64,000 nt of DNA, taken from contig JBEKKS010000001.1 of assembly GCA_050010595.1 (NCBI GenBank), positions 310,001 through 374,000 of the forward strand. Direction: 5' to 3'. Position 1 is the stretch's first letter; every line of letters begins with the position of its first letter. This document shows, piece after piece, positions 17,200-26,159 of the stretch. Origin of the DNA: Palsa-513 sp050010595 (lineage in GTDB: Bacteria; Actinomycetota; Thermoleophilia; Solirubrobacterales; Solirubrobacteraceae). The notes beneath the pieces were generated by a model. That model had not been told where the DNA came from. It saw nothing but the letters and a program-made list of their open reading frames with translations, and searched no databases. The position numbers were made by a program, and so were the translations under genes.

Positions 17200-19074
17200 T
17201 CAGCCGCCGCTTGGCAGGCGCAGGATGGCGAGCGTCTGGCTCTCGAACACGGGCTTCGCCTTCGAGCGCGTCGGCGCCTTGATGAACCCGCCCTGCGCGC
17301 GCGGGCAGGCCGGGTCGGTGATCAGGTAGCGCACCCCGAGCTGGTGTGCGAGCTTCTGCCCGCGGGCGTTCCACCAGAGAATGTCGCGCGCCTCCTCGGC
17401 GAGCGGTAGCTCGGCCTTCGGCTGGATGTCCGCGTTCTCCATCGCAGCGAGCGTGCGCGTATGCAACAGCCACGTGGCGACGAAGCTCCAGCAACGGTCG
17501 GTGACGACAACCTCGTTCGGTCGCAGGACTGCCGCGAGCGCGTCGAGGCCGCGCAGCGAGGCGGGCGTGGCGAACGAATAGAACGACTTGACGGTCGGCG
17601 CCTGCTGAAAGGCGCTGACGGTGATCGCCGCGATGCCCGCCAGGCACGCGAGGCCAGTCACGCGCGGCCGCGGCAGCCGCACGACGACCGCCGCGACGAG
17701 CGGTGCCGCCAGCAGCGGCAGGTAGTAGACCATGCGCTCGTAGTAGTTGGGCACGTGCACGATCCAGGCGAAGGCGAGCACGAGCGTGATCAAGAGCAGC
17801 CCGAGCGCCGGCCACAGCTCACGCTCGGCCCGGTGGCGCCAGGCGATCACGATCAGCGCGCCGAGCGTCGCGCCGACGAGCTCGGGTGAGAGGCCCGAGA
17901 TCGCCGGACCGACGATCAACTTTGTCGTCAGGTAGTCCGTGTAGGGCAGCGAGCCGCCGAACGTACGCTCGCGCGCGATCAGGTCGGCGAGCACGCCGGC
18001 ACCGAGGACGAGCGTCAGCAGCGCGACGCCGATCGCGTCGCGCAGCGCACGGCCGCGCTGATGGGCGCTCAGCAGGCAGACGAGCACGACAAGACCCGTC
18101 AGCGCAACGCCCATCAGACCCGACAGGCGATGCGCCGCAAGCAGGCCGAGCAGCGTCGCGGCGAACCCGAGCTTCGCGCGCCAATCGAGCTCCCCGCGCG
18201 CGTAGCTTGCGAGGTAGCAGAACAGCAGCCCGAGGAGCACGAGCGCGGCGAGGTTGGCGACCCCCTCCCAGCCGAGGATGTCCTGGCTTGCCGGGACGAG
18301 CGCCACGAGCGCCGCCGCGAGGATGCCCGCGAAGCGCCCCCAGAACGCGCGCGCAAACGCATAGGCGCTCGTCACCTCGAGCACTGCGAAGACGACGATC
18401 GCGTGGCTCAGCTCGCCCGCCGCCGCGCGCGACATGACAAGCGCCGAGCCGTAGAGCGCCGGCGCACCCGGATCGTCGCGAAACGGAACGCCGAGCAGCC
18501 AGTACGGGTTCTTGATCAGGAGCGTTCCGTGGCGGCTTACCTCGTTGGCGTAGAGGAGGTACTTGGCCCAGTCGTTACCCGGCACGAGCGAGCCGCCGAT
18601 CACCTGGAAGGCGAGCACGAGCCCGAGTGCGACCACGCCGAGCAGCGCGAGCAGCTCGAGCGCATCGGCGCGCGAGGGGCGCGGCAGCGCCGATCGGTGC
18701 GGCGACCAAGCGAGCGTCGCGAGCGCGACGATCGCGATCAGCGCGACGCGGATCGAGACCTGCGTCAACGGGATGCCGGCGCGCGCGAGCGTGACGAGGA
18801 CTGCGATCGAGACCGCCATCCCGAGCGCGGGTGCAGCGGCGAGACTCGCGAGCCGCGAGCCACGCACGCGCTCGGGCAAGAGCGGCGCGAGCGCGAACCC
18901 GGGCGCGAGCAGCGCGAGCCCCGACAGCGCCAGCGAGTGAACACCGATCAGCGCGCAGATCGCCTCGCCGCCGACGAGCGTCGCCGCGAGTACCCACAGC
19001 GGCGGCGGCGAGCGTAGGGTTCCCGCTACGCGTCCCGCTAAATTAATGCCTCTTATGGCGCGCAGAGTCACACT
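17200..19074 (-). CDS. Large polytopic membrane protein, GT-C-like
   Basis: This protein of about 624 residues has 12-14 predicted transmembrane helices. The last 120 residues form a soluble domain (VVVTDRCWSFVATWLLHTRT ... LGVRYLITDP). A loop NDWAKYLLYANEVSRHGTLL with acidic residues after the first helices resembles the catalytic loop of GT-C lipid-sugar transferases and of DUF6541-type proteins. It may transfer a sugar from a polyprenyl carrier outside the membrane, but I cannot name it. ATG 19074 (or GTG 19068) is the likely start. Its 5' end overlaps the start of the opposite small secreted-protein gene, so one of the two starts may be misplaced. Confidence 0.65.
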   Translation of the reverse strand, partial: SVTLRAIRGINLAGRVAGTLRSPPPLWVLAATLVGGEAICALIGVHSLALSGLALLAPGFALAPLLPERVRGSRLASLAAAPALGMAVSIAVLVTLARAGIPLTQVSIRVALIAIVALATLAWSPHRSALPRPSRADALELLALLGVVALGLVLAFQVIGGSLVPGNDWAKYLLYANEVSRHGTLLIKNPYWLLGVPFRDDPGAPALYGSALVMSRAAAGELSHAIVVFAVLEVTSAYAFARAFWGRFAGILAAALVALVPASQDILGWEGVANLAALVLLGLLFCYLASYARGELDWRAKLGFAATLLGLLAAHRLSGLMGVALTGLVVLVCLLSAHQRGRALRDAIGVALLTLVLGAGVLADLIARERTFGGSLPYTDYLTTKLIVGPAISGLSPELVGATLGALIVIAWRHRAERELWPALGLLLITLVLAFAWIVHVPNYYERMVYYLPLLAAPLVAAVVVRLPRPRVTGLACLAGIAAITVSAFQQAPTVKSFYSFATPASLRGLDALAAVLRPNEVVVTDRCWSFVATWLLHTRTLAAMENADIQPKAELPLAEEARDILWWNARGQKLAHQLGVRYLITDPACPRAQGGFIKAPTRSKAKPVFESQTLAILRLPSGG

Positions 19075-19408
19075 CATGGCTTGCGTGCTGCTGGCGCTGG
19101 GCGCAGCGCCCGCCACAGCGTCATATTGCGGATTCTATGGCGCGGGTTTGGTGCGCGTGTGCCCGGCCCTGAACCTCGTCCAGCAGCAGCGCTATTTCAG
19201 GCAGCTCGGTACCAAGCCGACGAAAAGTCAGTTGCGCCAAGGCATCTTCCGTAGCGGGCTCGCGCCCTCGAGCTCGACTGCGGCGAGCCGTCGCGCGGGC
19301 CTCGATGCCGGCTCGCTCGGGCTCGCGCCGCTGCTCGTCGTCGGCGCGCTCGCGCTGGGCCTCGCTGCCCTCGCCGCCGCCCGTCGCCCGCGCGCGGTCG
19401 ACCGGTGA
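19046..19408 (+). CDS. Small secreted protein with C-terminal membrane anchor
   Basis: This 120-residue protein has a signal peptide (about 4-26, MARRVTLMACVLLALGA) and a short extracytoplasmic part with four Cys. It ends in a hydrophobic helix (LGLAPLLVVGALALGLAALA) followed by a basic tail. ATG 19046 and ATG 19055 are both possible. An A/T-rich CTAAATTAATG directly at the start suggests a leaderless transcript. Its stop overlaps the GTG of the GH39-like gene at 19405 by 4 bases, so the two are probably one operon. The same arrangement of a small anchored protein coupled to a hydrolase recurs at 31912. Function unknown. Confidence 0.6.
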   Translation: MPLMARRVTLMACVLLALGAAPATASYCGFYGAGLVRVCPALNLVQQQRYFRQLGTKPTKSQLRQGIFRSGLAPSSSTAASRRAGLDAGSLGLAPLLVVGALALGLAALAAARRPRAVDR

Positions 19409-20538
19409 CGCGGGCGCGGTTGGCGCTCGCAGCGGCGCTCTGCGCGCTGCTCGTATCCTCGAGCGGATCGGCCGCCGGCGCGCCGGCGCCACGCTACGAC
19501 GTCCCGCACGACTTCCTCGGCATCGTCGATGAGCTCCTGCCGAGCGTCAGCGACTACTGGAAGGTCCAGGACCTCAAGGCGATGCGCCGCGCGGGCGTCG
19601 AGATCTTGCGCCAGGATTTCGACTGGGCGGCGATTGAGCCGCGTCAGGGCACCTACGACTTCGCCGGCACCGACGCGCTGATTAGCGCAGCGGCCAAGGC
19701 CGGGGTCCGTGTGCTCGCGGTGCTCAATGGTCCGAGCCCGGCCTGGGCGGTCACCGACCCGCGCTCCTGCACGCGCGTCTCGCGCTACGGCGAGTGCCCA
19801 CCGCGCTCGATGGCGAGCTTCGCGAGCTTCGCCGCCACCGTAGCGCGCCGCTATGGGCCGGACGGCACGTTCTGGCGCTCGCATCCCGCTCTCCACGCGC
19901 TCCCGATCAACTCCTGGGAGATCTGGAACGAGCCCAACTTCGATCTCTACTGGGACGGACGTCCGAGCGCCGCCGCCTACGCGTCGATGCTGCGCGCGAC
20001 GGCGCCCGCGATTCGCGCCGTCAACGCGCACGCCGAGATCGTCACTGCCGGCGTCGCAAACCCGGGGAACCCCAACGAGGGGATCGCTGAAGAGACCTAC
20101 ATCAAGCAGTTCCTCGCACAGCGCCCGCGCCCGCCGTTCGACACGTTCGCGGTCCACCAGTACGACTACAACGCGACCGAGGTGATCGCCGACGTCAAGG
20201 GCGTCCGCTCGCTGCTGGACGCCGTCGGCCTACGCAGCACGCCGATCTGGCTGACCGAGTTCGGCTGGGCGAGCGCGGGCCAGTCCTCGCCGTTCACTGT
20301 CGGCCCCAAGCGCCAGGCGCAATACGTGCTGGCGACGATCGTCACGCTCGCACGCGAGGCACGCAGCTGGCACATCCGCGGCCTCGTCTACTACGACTGG
20401 CAGGACGAGCGGATCTACGCGGGCGGCGGCGCGAACCCCTGGCAGTTCCACACCGGCCTCGTGACCTTCGGGAACGTCGCCAAGCCCGCACAATCGGCCT
20501 ACTACCAGGCCGCCGGCGTGATCGGCGCGCTTCCCTGA
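19405..20538 (+). CDS. Secreted GH39/PslG-like glycoside hydrolase, paralog 3
   Basis: Signal peptide at about 1-27, then a complete GH-A barrel of the PslG type. FLGIVDELLPSVSDYWKVQD opens it, VEILRQDFDWAAIEP follows, Glu176 in WEIWNEPN is the acid/base and Glu285 in IWLTEFGWAS the nucleophile. At 377 residues it has only the catalytic domain. The GTG start overlaps the stop of the small anchored protein upstream. The priming glycosyltransferase gene follows 53 bases later. That fits a role in processing the polymer made by this locus. Confidence 0.86.
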   Translation: MTRARLALAAALCALLVSSSGSAAGAPAPRYDVPHDFLGIVDELLPSVSDYWKVQDLKAMRRAGVEILRQDFDWAAIEPRQGTYDFAGTDALISAAAKAGVRVLAVLNGPSPAWAVTDPRSCTRVSRYGECPPRSMASFASFAATVARRYGPDGTFWRSHPALHALPINSWEIWNEPNFDLYWDGRPSAAAYASMLRATAPAIRAVNAHAEIVTAGVANPGNPNEGIAEETYIKQFLAQRPRPPFDTFAVHQYDYNATEVIADVKGVRSLLDAVGLRSTPIWLTEFGWASAGQSSPFTVGPKRQAQYVLATIVTLAREARSWHIRGLVYYDWQDERIYAGGGANPWQFHTGLVTFGNVAKPAQSAYYQAAGVIGALP

Positions 20539-20591
20539 CGGCCTTTGCCGGCTGAGTCCCGGGCGCGCGCGCAGTCGGCGACCGTGCCACC

Positions 20592-22286
20592 ATGGATGAG
20601 TCGGCGCGCCAAATGGTGGACGAATGTACCCATTTAGCGCGTTCGCAAACCGCTACCCTTGCGATTGCTCGCGGGTGGGCCATACAGACGTCCAACATGA
20701 GCGTCCAAGTCGACAGTCGTCCAGCAGCTCGTGAAAGAAATCAGACCGCTGGACCGTTAGTCCGTCAGATGGCAAACGAGAACACAGAGCACACACTCTT
20801 CTCAATCGCAGCCGAGGCGCAGCCTGTCGCGTTGCCGCGCCACGCGGGCGGACGCCGCGAGGCCTTCCCGCGGTTCGGCGCCGCTCAGCGTCGCGCCGCC
20901 GAGGTCGTCGCCGATCCGGCACTGCCGCTCGAGACCGATGTAGTCCCTGACGTCGCTTCGCGCGAGCGTCTGTACCGCCGCACGCTTGCGCTCGCCGACG
21001 CTGTCGCCGCCGCCGGCGCCGCCGTTCTCGCGATTGCCGTGCTCGGTGGCTTCGGCCTGACGCCGGGCTTCCTGCTGATCGCCCCGGCGATCGTCCTCGT
21101 CGCGAAGACGCAGGGCCTCTATGACCGCGACGAGCTCGTGATTCACAAGTCGACGCTCAGCGAGTTCCCGCGCCTGCTGAACCTGGCCACGCTCTTCGCG
21201 CTGCTGCTGTGGCTGGCGCGTCACTACGTCGTCGTCGGCAATCCGGGCACGGCCTACCTCCTCGCGCTCTGGCTGCTCTTGATCGCGACGCTGACCGCCT
21301 CCCGCGCGAGCGCCCGCACGTTGGCGGCCCGCTTCTCGGCCCCCGAGCGCTGCCTGCTGGTCGGCTCGCCGATCGTCCAACGCCGCCTTGCCGCAAAGCT
21401 CGACGGCCAGCAGCACGCGGAGCTTGCCGGCGCCCTCACCTTCGAGCAGGTCGTGCGCGATCCGCACTGCCTGCGTCGTACCGCCGCACTCGTCGGCGCG
21501 CATCGCGTCGTGCTCGCGCACTCGGAGCACAGCGACGCAGAGGAGACGATGGACGTCGTGCGCTGCGCGATGGCCAGCGGCCTCTCGGTAAGCCTCCTGC
21601 CGAACTCGATCGGCGCTGTCGGCAGCTCGGTCGCCTTCGACGATCTCGGTGGCATGCCGCTGCTCGGCGTGCCGCGTTTCGGTCTGTCGCGCTCCTCGCG
21701 CACGATCAAGCGCAGCTTCGACCTCATCGGGGCCGGTATTTCGCTCATCTTCGCGGCGCCGGTGCTCGCCGTCGCGGCCGTCGCGATCAAGCGGGAGAGC
21801 CCTGGTCCGGTCCTCTTCCGCCAGACGCGCGTCGGCCGCGAGGGCCAGCACTTCACGATGCTCAAGCTGCGCACGATGGTCGACGACGCTGAGCGGATGA
21901 AGGCCGACCTGCTCGAGCGCAATGAGGCGAACGGACTCTTCAAGATCGAGGATGACCCGCGCATCACACGTGTCGGGCGCCTGCTGCGCAAGACGAGCCT
22001 CGACGAGCTCCCCCAGCTCTTCAACGTCCTGCACGGCGACATGAGCCTCGTCGGCCCGCGCCCGCTCGTGCTCGACGAGGACAAGCGGGTGACCGGCTAT
22101 GACCGCCGCCGCCTGCACCTGACGCCCGGCATGACCGGTCGCTGGCAGACGCTCGGCTCGGCCCGCATCCCGCTGTCTGAGATGGTCAAGATCGACTATC
22201 TCTACGTCGCGAACTGGTCACTCTGGGCAGACCTCAAGATCATGCTCGAGACCGTCGCGTTCGTCGTCCGTCGACGCGGCCTGTAG
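20592..22286 (+). CDS. Undecaprenyl-phosphate sugar phosphotransferase (WbaP/CpsE-type priming enzyme)
   Basis: This is a polyprenyl glycosylphosphotransferase with several N-terminal transmembrane helices and a CoA-binding-like middle domain. The C-terminal bacterial sugar-transferase domain starts at about residue 370 (RTIKRSFDLIGAGISLI). It contains the catalytic SLDELPQLFNVLHGDMSLVG and GPRPLVLDEDKRV segments. It would transfer a hexose-1-phosphate to undecaprenyl phosphate, the first membrane step for the repeat unit. It is the only such gene in the window. Starts at 20592, 20698 and 20769 are all possible; none has a clear ribosome site. Length is typical for the family (about 500-560). 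Confidence 0.93.
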   Translation: MDESARQMVDECTHLARSQTATLAIARGWAIQTSNMSVQVDSRPAARERNQTAGPLVRQMANENTEHTLFSIAAEAQPVALPRHAGGRREAFPRFGAAQRRAAEVVADPALPLETDVVPDVASRERLYRRTLALADAVAAAGAAVLAIAVLGGFGLTPGFLLIAPAIVLVAKTQGLYDRDELVIHKSTLSEFPRLLNLATLFALLLWLARHYVVVGNPGTAYLLALWLLLIATLTASRASARTLAARFSAPERCLLVGSPIVQRRLAAKLDGQQHAELAGALTFEQVVRDPHCLRRTAALVGAHRVVLAHSEHSDAEETMDVVRCAMASGLSVSLLPNSIGAVGSSVAFDDLGGMPLLGVPRFGLSRSSRTIKRSFDLIGAGISLIFAAPVLAVAAVAIKRESPGPVLFRQTRVGREGQHFTMLKLRTMVDDAERMKADLLERNEANGLFKIEDDPRITRVGRLLRKTSLDELPQLFNVLHGDMSLVGPRPLVLDEDKRVTGYDRRRLHLTPGMTGRWQTLGSARIPLSEMVKIDYLYVANWSLWADLKIMLETVAFVVRRRGL

Positions 22287-22420
22287 TCACCCCGGCGACC
22301 CGATTCTGCCGCCAACCCCGGCCGCCGCGGCGGATCGGCTCGGGGCTCCGCTAGTGTTGGATCACCCTTGGGGATGAAGCGCGTCATCGGCTTCTCAGGC
22401 TCACGCCGCTTGCTGGCGAC

Positions 22421-23203
22421 GTGATCGATCTGCACTGCCACATCCTCTGGGGGATCGACGACGGGCCGGCGACGATCGAGGATTCACTCGAGCTGGCGCG
22501 CGCCGCGGTCGCTGCCGGCACGCGGCTGATCGTCGCGACCTCGCACGTTTCCTGGGGGCACCGTAACGACGCGGCGACAATCGCCGGCCGCGTCGCGACC
22601 TTGAACGAGCGTCTCGCGACGGAGGGGATCGAGCTCGAAGTGCGCCCGGGCGCCGAGATCGCTGCAACGCTCGTGAGCGACATCGCCCCGGAGCAGCTCG
22701 CGCACCTGACGATCGGCGGCGCCGGCGGACGCTGGCTACTGGTCGAGCCGCCCTTCACGCCAGTCGTCACGGGGATCGACGCGCTGATCTATGGCCTGCA
22801 GCGCGACGGCTACCAGATCCTGCTCGCCCACCCGGAGCGCTGCATGGGCTTTCACCGCGACCGCGAGATGCTGGAGCGGCTGGTCGGCGCCGGTGTTCTA
22901 ACCTCGATCACCGCCGGCTCGCTCGTTGGCCGCTTCGGCAAGCCGGTGCGACGCTTTGCGCACGAGCTGGTGCGCGACGAGCTCGTCCACAACGTCGCCT
23001 CCGACGCCCACGACGTGCTCGGCCGCCCGCCGGGAATGGCCAGCGAGATCGCCGAAGCGGGCTTTGCAAGCCTCGCAGACTGGCTGACGCAAGCGGTGCC
23101 GCAGGCAATCCTCGCGGGAGCCGAGATCCCGCGCCGTCCACCAGTCGCCTTCGACAGCGGCGGCGAGCGCCACGGCATGCGCTGGCTGCGACGCCGCGAC
23201 TAG
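22421..23203 (+). CDS. CpsB/YwqE-like PHP-domain tyrosine-protein phosphatase
   Basis: The PHP-domain metal sites are visible: DLHCHILWGIDDGP at the N-terminus, then ATSHVSWG, EVRPGAEIA, LAHPERCMGFHRD and ASDAHDV. These manganese-dependent phosphatases dephosphorylate the tyrosine tail of BY-kinases. The two Wzz/BY-kinases at 11100 and 50952 are natural partners. GTG start. It follows the priming transferase gene after about 130 bases and likely shares its transcript. Its stop codon shares CTAG with the stop of the convergent gene at 23200. Confidence 0.88.
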   Translation: MIDLHCHILWGIDDGPATIEDSLELARAAVAAGTRLIVATSHVSWGHRNDAATIAGRVATLNERLATEGIELEVRPGAEIAATLVSDIAPEQLAHLTIGGAGGRWLLVEPPFTPVVTGIDALIYGLQRDGYQILLAHPERCMGFHRDREMLERLVGAGVLTSITAGSLVGRFGKPVRRFAHELVRDELVHNVASDAHDVLGRPPGMASEIAEAGFASLADWLTQAVPQAILAGAEIPRRPPVAFDSGGERHGMRWLRRRD

Positions 23204-25914
23204 GGGCGAGCGCGGCGAGGCTTGCGCGGCGGCTGCTCCTTGATCACGACGGTCTGCGCCGAGACAGTCACATCGGTCGCGCCGACTTCTTGGCGCACCG
23301 ACAGCCCGACCGAGAGGGGGTGGCCTCGCAGAAGGAGACCGCGTCCCTGCGCGTCCAACGCGACGCTCACCACGAGCCGCTCGCCGGCCCCGATCCGCTG
23401 CGCAGCCGTGCCGACGATCCTTCGCACGCGTTTGCTGTGCCCCCGCTTGTAGCGCCGAGTCTCGAGCGTGCTGAGTGTCTCCGAGACCGCGCAGCTCGTC
23501 GCCCCGACACAGGTCGCGGTGAAGCGCAGCGAATAGCCATGAGCGTGTGCTCGACCGGCGCTCGCGATGCCGACGTGCATCACGGGACCGGTCGGGGCGG
23601 AGCTCGCTGCCGCGCCCGCGCCGCCGGCATTGCTCGCCGTCTCCGCGACGAGGATCGTGTCCCCCAGATCCGCGGCAGTCAGAACGTAGCTCTGGCTCGT
23701 CGCGCCAGCGATCGTAGTGCAGTCCGCACCCGCGGCGTTGCATTCCTCCCACTGGTAGGCGTAGCCGGTCGGGCTGTTTGACCAGCCGCCGTGTGACTCG
23801 CCGAGCGTCTGCCCGACGATTGCGCTGCCCGAGATCGTCGGCGGCGAGCTGCTCGCCGGCGTCGGCGGCACCACAACCGCGGTCGGCTGGGAGGTGGCCG
23901 GCGTGATCGTCAGACCGCCGCTGTTGCTCGCTCGCTCGGTGACGGCGATCCGCTGACCGACATCGCCGGTGCCGATCACGTAGGTCTGGCCGTTGGCCCC
24001 GAGGATCGGCGCGCAATCCTGACCGGCGGCGTCGCAGTCCTCCCACTGGTAGGTGTAGTTCGTCGGACCGTTCGACCACGATCCGTGGGACTCGCTCAGC
24101 GTGTCGCCGACGGTGGTGGCACCCGAGATCGTCGGCGAGCCGCTCTGCACCGGCACCGCCGGCATGTTCGGGAAAGTGAACAGGTAGCTGCCTACGCCCT
24201 CGTCCTCGTAGGCCGAGAGCGCGCTCGCTCGCTGGCCGGCGTCGGTCGTATAGAAGTACGCGTGCTGGCTCGGCAGATAGAGCTGGTAGAAGGGCTCGGT
24301 TCCCGGCCGCTCGCTTGTCACGACGTAGCCAACCGGGGTCGTCGAGCTGAGCGTGAAGCCGCCGCCCGGTGCGTTCTGGCCGTAGTAGTACTGCGATCCG
24401 CCCCGCTCGTACTGGTAAAGCGCGACGCTGCCGCTCACTTGACTGGTGGCCACATAGCCCGCCGGCACCGGCGTCGCTCCCGGATCGGTGTTCTGGTAGC
24501 AGTAGGTGGTCGTCGGGCTCGGTTCGCAGTTGGCGGCAGGCGATCCGTCCGGCTGGAGCGGAATGCCGCCGGTGCTCGTCTGCGTCGTGTAGTAGTGGCT
24601 CGTCGCCGCGGCGTCCCACAGCTGGTAGAGGCCCGTGGTCGGAATCTCGCTCGGTGGCGCCGTCCCGTCCCCCAGCTGCGTCGAGAAGGCTTGGATGCCC
24701 TGCAGGTAGGCGCTCGGCGCGTCGAGCGTCGCCCAGTCCATGTCGTTGACCGCCGCCTCCGCGGTGCCCGCTTCAGCGACCTTGTAGGAGCCGTCGACGC
24801 CCTCGACCTGATAGTAGGTAGCGCCGACCGTCGCGCCGAAGTCCGCTAGCGCCAGCGTTGCACCGGCCGTCGGCGTCAGGCTCGGCTCGTCTTGCGCCAG
24901 CGTCCCGTTCCCGGGGTCGCCGTAGCAGCCGCCGTCATAGCTGTAGCTGTCGGTGTTCAGCGGGTCGAGCTCGTAGCCGGAGGTTCCGCTGTTGGAGCAG
25001 GCGGTCGGCGGCGTCCCGGTGGCGCCGCTCGTCGGCAGCCCCGCCTGCGCGGCGAGGTCGGTCTGCTGGCGAAACCACCACGACTGGATGCTCTCCCCGA
25101 GGCTCATCCCGTAGGTGCTCGCCGCCTGCACCGCGGCCTGGCGGGCCAGTCCCATGTCATAGCCGCTGCTCTCGGTGTCGTAGTTGGTCGCGAACATCGG
25201 CACGAGCGTCGAGCCCCACTGCTGGAAGTAGCTCTGAGCGGTGCTGTTGGCAAGCAGCGCCTGCCAGCCGAGCGCCGGCTCCGACCAGATCACTTTCTTG
25301 TTGAGCGCCGCGGCAAGCTCGACCCAGTAGTTGAGGATCTGCCAATCGGACGCGGTTATCGCGTCTGCAGCCCCGGCCCAGTCCCAGCCGTTGTTCGAAG
25401 CCGCGTAGGCGACGAGCTCGTGGATGTAGAGCCCGCGGTCCTCGCTCATCCGCAACGCGGCGTCGCCGTCGCACTGGGTGATGTAGAGCGGCATGCCGAC
25501 GTTCGCAAAGTCCGAGGAGACGGCCGTGTAGTAGAAGGGGTAGCCGTTCTCCTGCCAGTACTGGATCTGGTTGTTATCGACGGGCGGCTCGTAGGAGAAC
25601 TGATTCGAGCCAGGGTAGGTGGTGGTTGGCTGCGCGACGCTGCGAAACGCGAGCGTGACCGCCGAGTTAGCGAGCGTCTCGTAGTTCTGCTCCTGCCCGA
25701 CTGCCGTCATCTGCCCGTTGATGATCAGCGTGTTCGCGGCAGGCGCCGGCGCCGGAGCCGGCAGCGGGGCGGAGCTGCACTGGTTGAACGGCGCCGGCGG
25801 GTCGGCGTGGGCGAGCGCCGGCGCGAGTGTCATCGAGGCCCAGGCCGCGAATGCGCAGGCAGCGACCGCAGGCGCCAGACGCGCCGTCGCGGTACGGTAG
25901 TGGAGGCGTCGCAC
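23200..25914 (-). CDS. Large secreted multidomain protein with DUF5648-like and Ig-like repeats
   Basis: This 904-residue protein starts with a signal peptide (about 1-36, ending ALAHADPP). The first 400 residues contain aromatic-rich segments such as NNGWDWAGAADAITASDW and resemble no family I can name. Residues about 410-550 have repeated PFYQLY / ATSHYYTT / YFYTTDAGQR motifs like the DUF5648 carbohydrate-associated repeat. Two Ig-like units of about 98 residues follow, each with TISG...VG..L.ESHG.WSN and YQWE.C. The final 120 residues are a basic beta-rich domain. It probably binds or modifies an extracellular glycan. GTG start. It is convergent with the phosphatase, sharing the CTAG stop. 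Confidence 0.75.
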   Translation of the reverse strand: MRRLHYRTATARLAPAVAACAFAAWASMTLAPALAHADPPAPFNQCSSAPLPAPAPAPAANTLIINGQMTAVGQEQNYETLANSAVTLAFRSVAQPTTTYPGSNQFSYEPPVDNNQIQYWQENGYPFYYTAVSSDFANVGMPLYITQCDGDAALRMSEDRGLYIHELVAYAASNNGWDWAGAADAITASDWQILNYWVELAAALNKKVIWSEPALGWQALLANSTAQSYFQQWGSTLVPMFATNYDTESSGYDMGLARQAAVQAASTYGMSLGESIQSWWFRQQTDLAAQAGLPTSGATGTPPTACSNSGTSGYELDPLNTDSYSYDGGCYGDPGNGTLAQDEPSLTPTAGATLALADFGATVGATYYQVEGVDGSYKVAEAGTAEAAVNDMDWATLDAPSAYLQGIQAFSTQLGDGTAPPSEIPTTGLYQLWDAAATSHYYTTQTSTGGIPLQPDGSPAANCEPSPTTTYCYQNTDPGATPVPAGYVATSQVSGSVALYQYERGGSQYYYGQNAPGGGFTLSSTTPVGYVVTSERPGTEPFYQLYLPSQHAYFYTTDAGQRASALSAYEDEGVGSYLFTFPNMPAVPVQSGSPTISGATTVGDTLSESHGSWSNGPTNYTYQWEDCDAAGQDCAPILGANGQTYVIGTGDVGQRIAVTERASNSGGLTITPATSQPTAVVVPPTPASSSPPTISGSAIVGQTLGESHGGWSNSPTGYAYQWEECNAAGADCTTIAGATSQSYVLTAADLGDTILVAETASNAGGAGAAASSAPTGPVMHVGIASAGRAHAHGYSLRFTATCVGATSCAVSETLSTLETRRYKRGHSKRVRRIVGTAAQRIGAGERLVVSVALDAQGRGLLLRGHPLSVGLSVRQEVGATDVTVSAQTVVIKEQPPRKPRRARP
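23590..24136 (-). repeat. Two tandem Ig-like domain repeats
   Basis: Within the 904-residue protein, two coding units of about 290 bases each begin with PTISG, contain SHGSWSN or SHGGWSN and YQWE, and end with a TERASNSGG or AETASNAGG element. These repeats are widespread in surface proteins of soil actinobacteria and act as spacers or adhesive domains. Confidence 0.75.
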
Positions 25915-26159
25915 TTATCCGGTGGGCGGCCTTTGGGCCGCCGAAGATTGCTGGCGTGCCTCGCGCAATGCTCATGACGCTCGTGGGCCGACGCGCCATC
26001 CGAGGCGCCTCCAGCATAGCCGTGGGCGCGGCCCGCGTCCCGGAAAGTTCGCTCCTAGCTTGATTTTCGGGCGTCGCCAAGATGTTCCCGCCGCCGCCAC
26101 GTCTAGGATCGCGGGTGCTTGACATCGCGATCGTGCAACGTGCGCGCGAGGTCGGTGCA

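Noticed and set aside
16541..17815. 424-codon form of the Uma2 gene
   Set aside because: The first 249 codons overlap the membrane-protein gene on the same strand and have no Uma2 features.
18061..19017. Plus-strand 318-codon frame rich in Arg and Glu
   Set aside because: Antisense to the membrane protein at 17200; low-complexity composition results from the hydrophobic codons opposite.
20802..22118. 438-codon minus-strand frame over the priming transferase
   Set aside because: Antisense shadow typical of very high GC3; the plus strand holds a clear WbaP-type enzyme.
22898..24619. 573-codon minus-strand frame overlapping the phosphatase and the 904-residue protein
   Set aside because: Arg/His-rich shadow in another frame of the repeat-containing protein; no start or family support.
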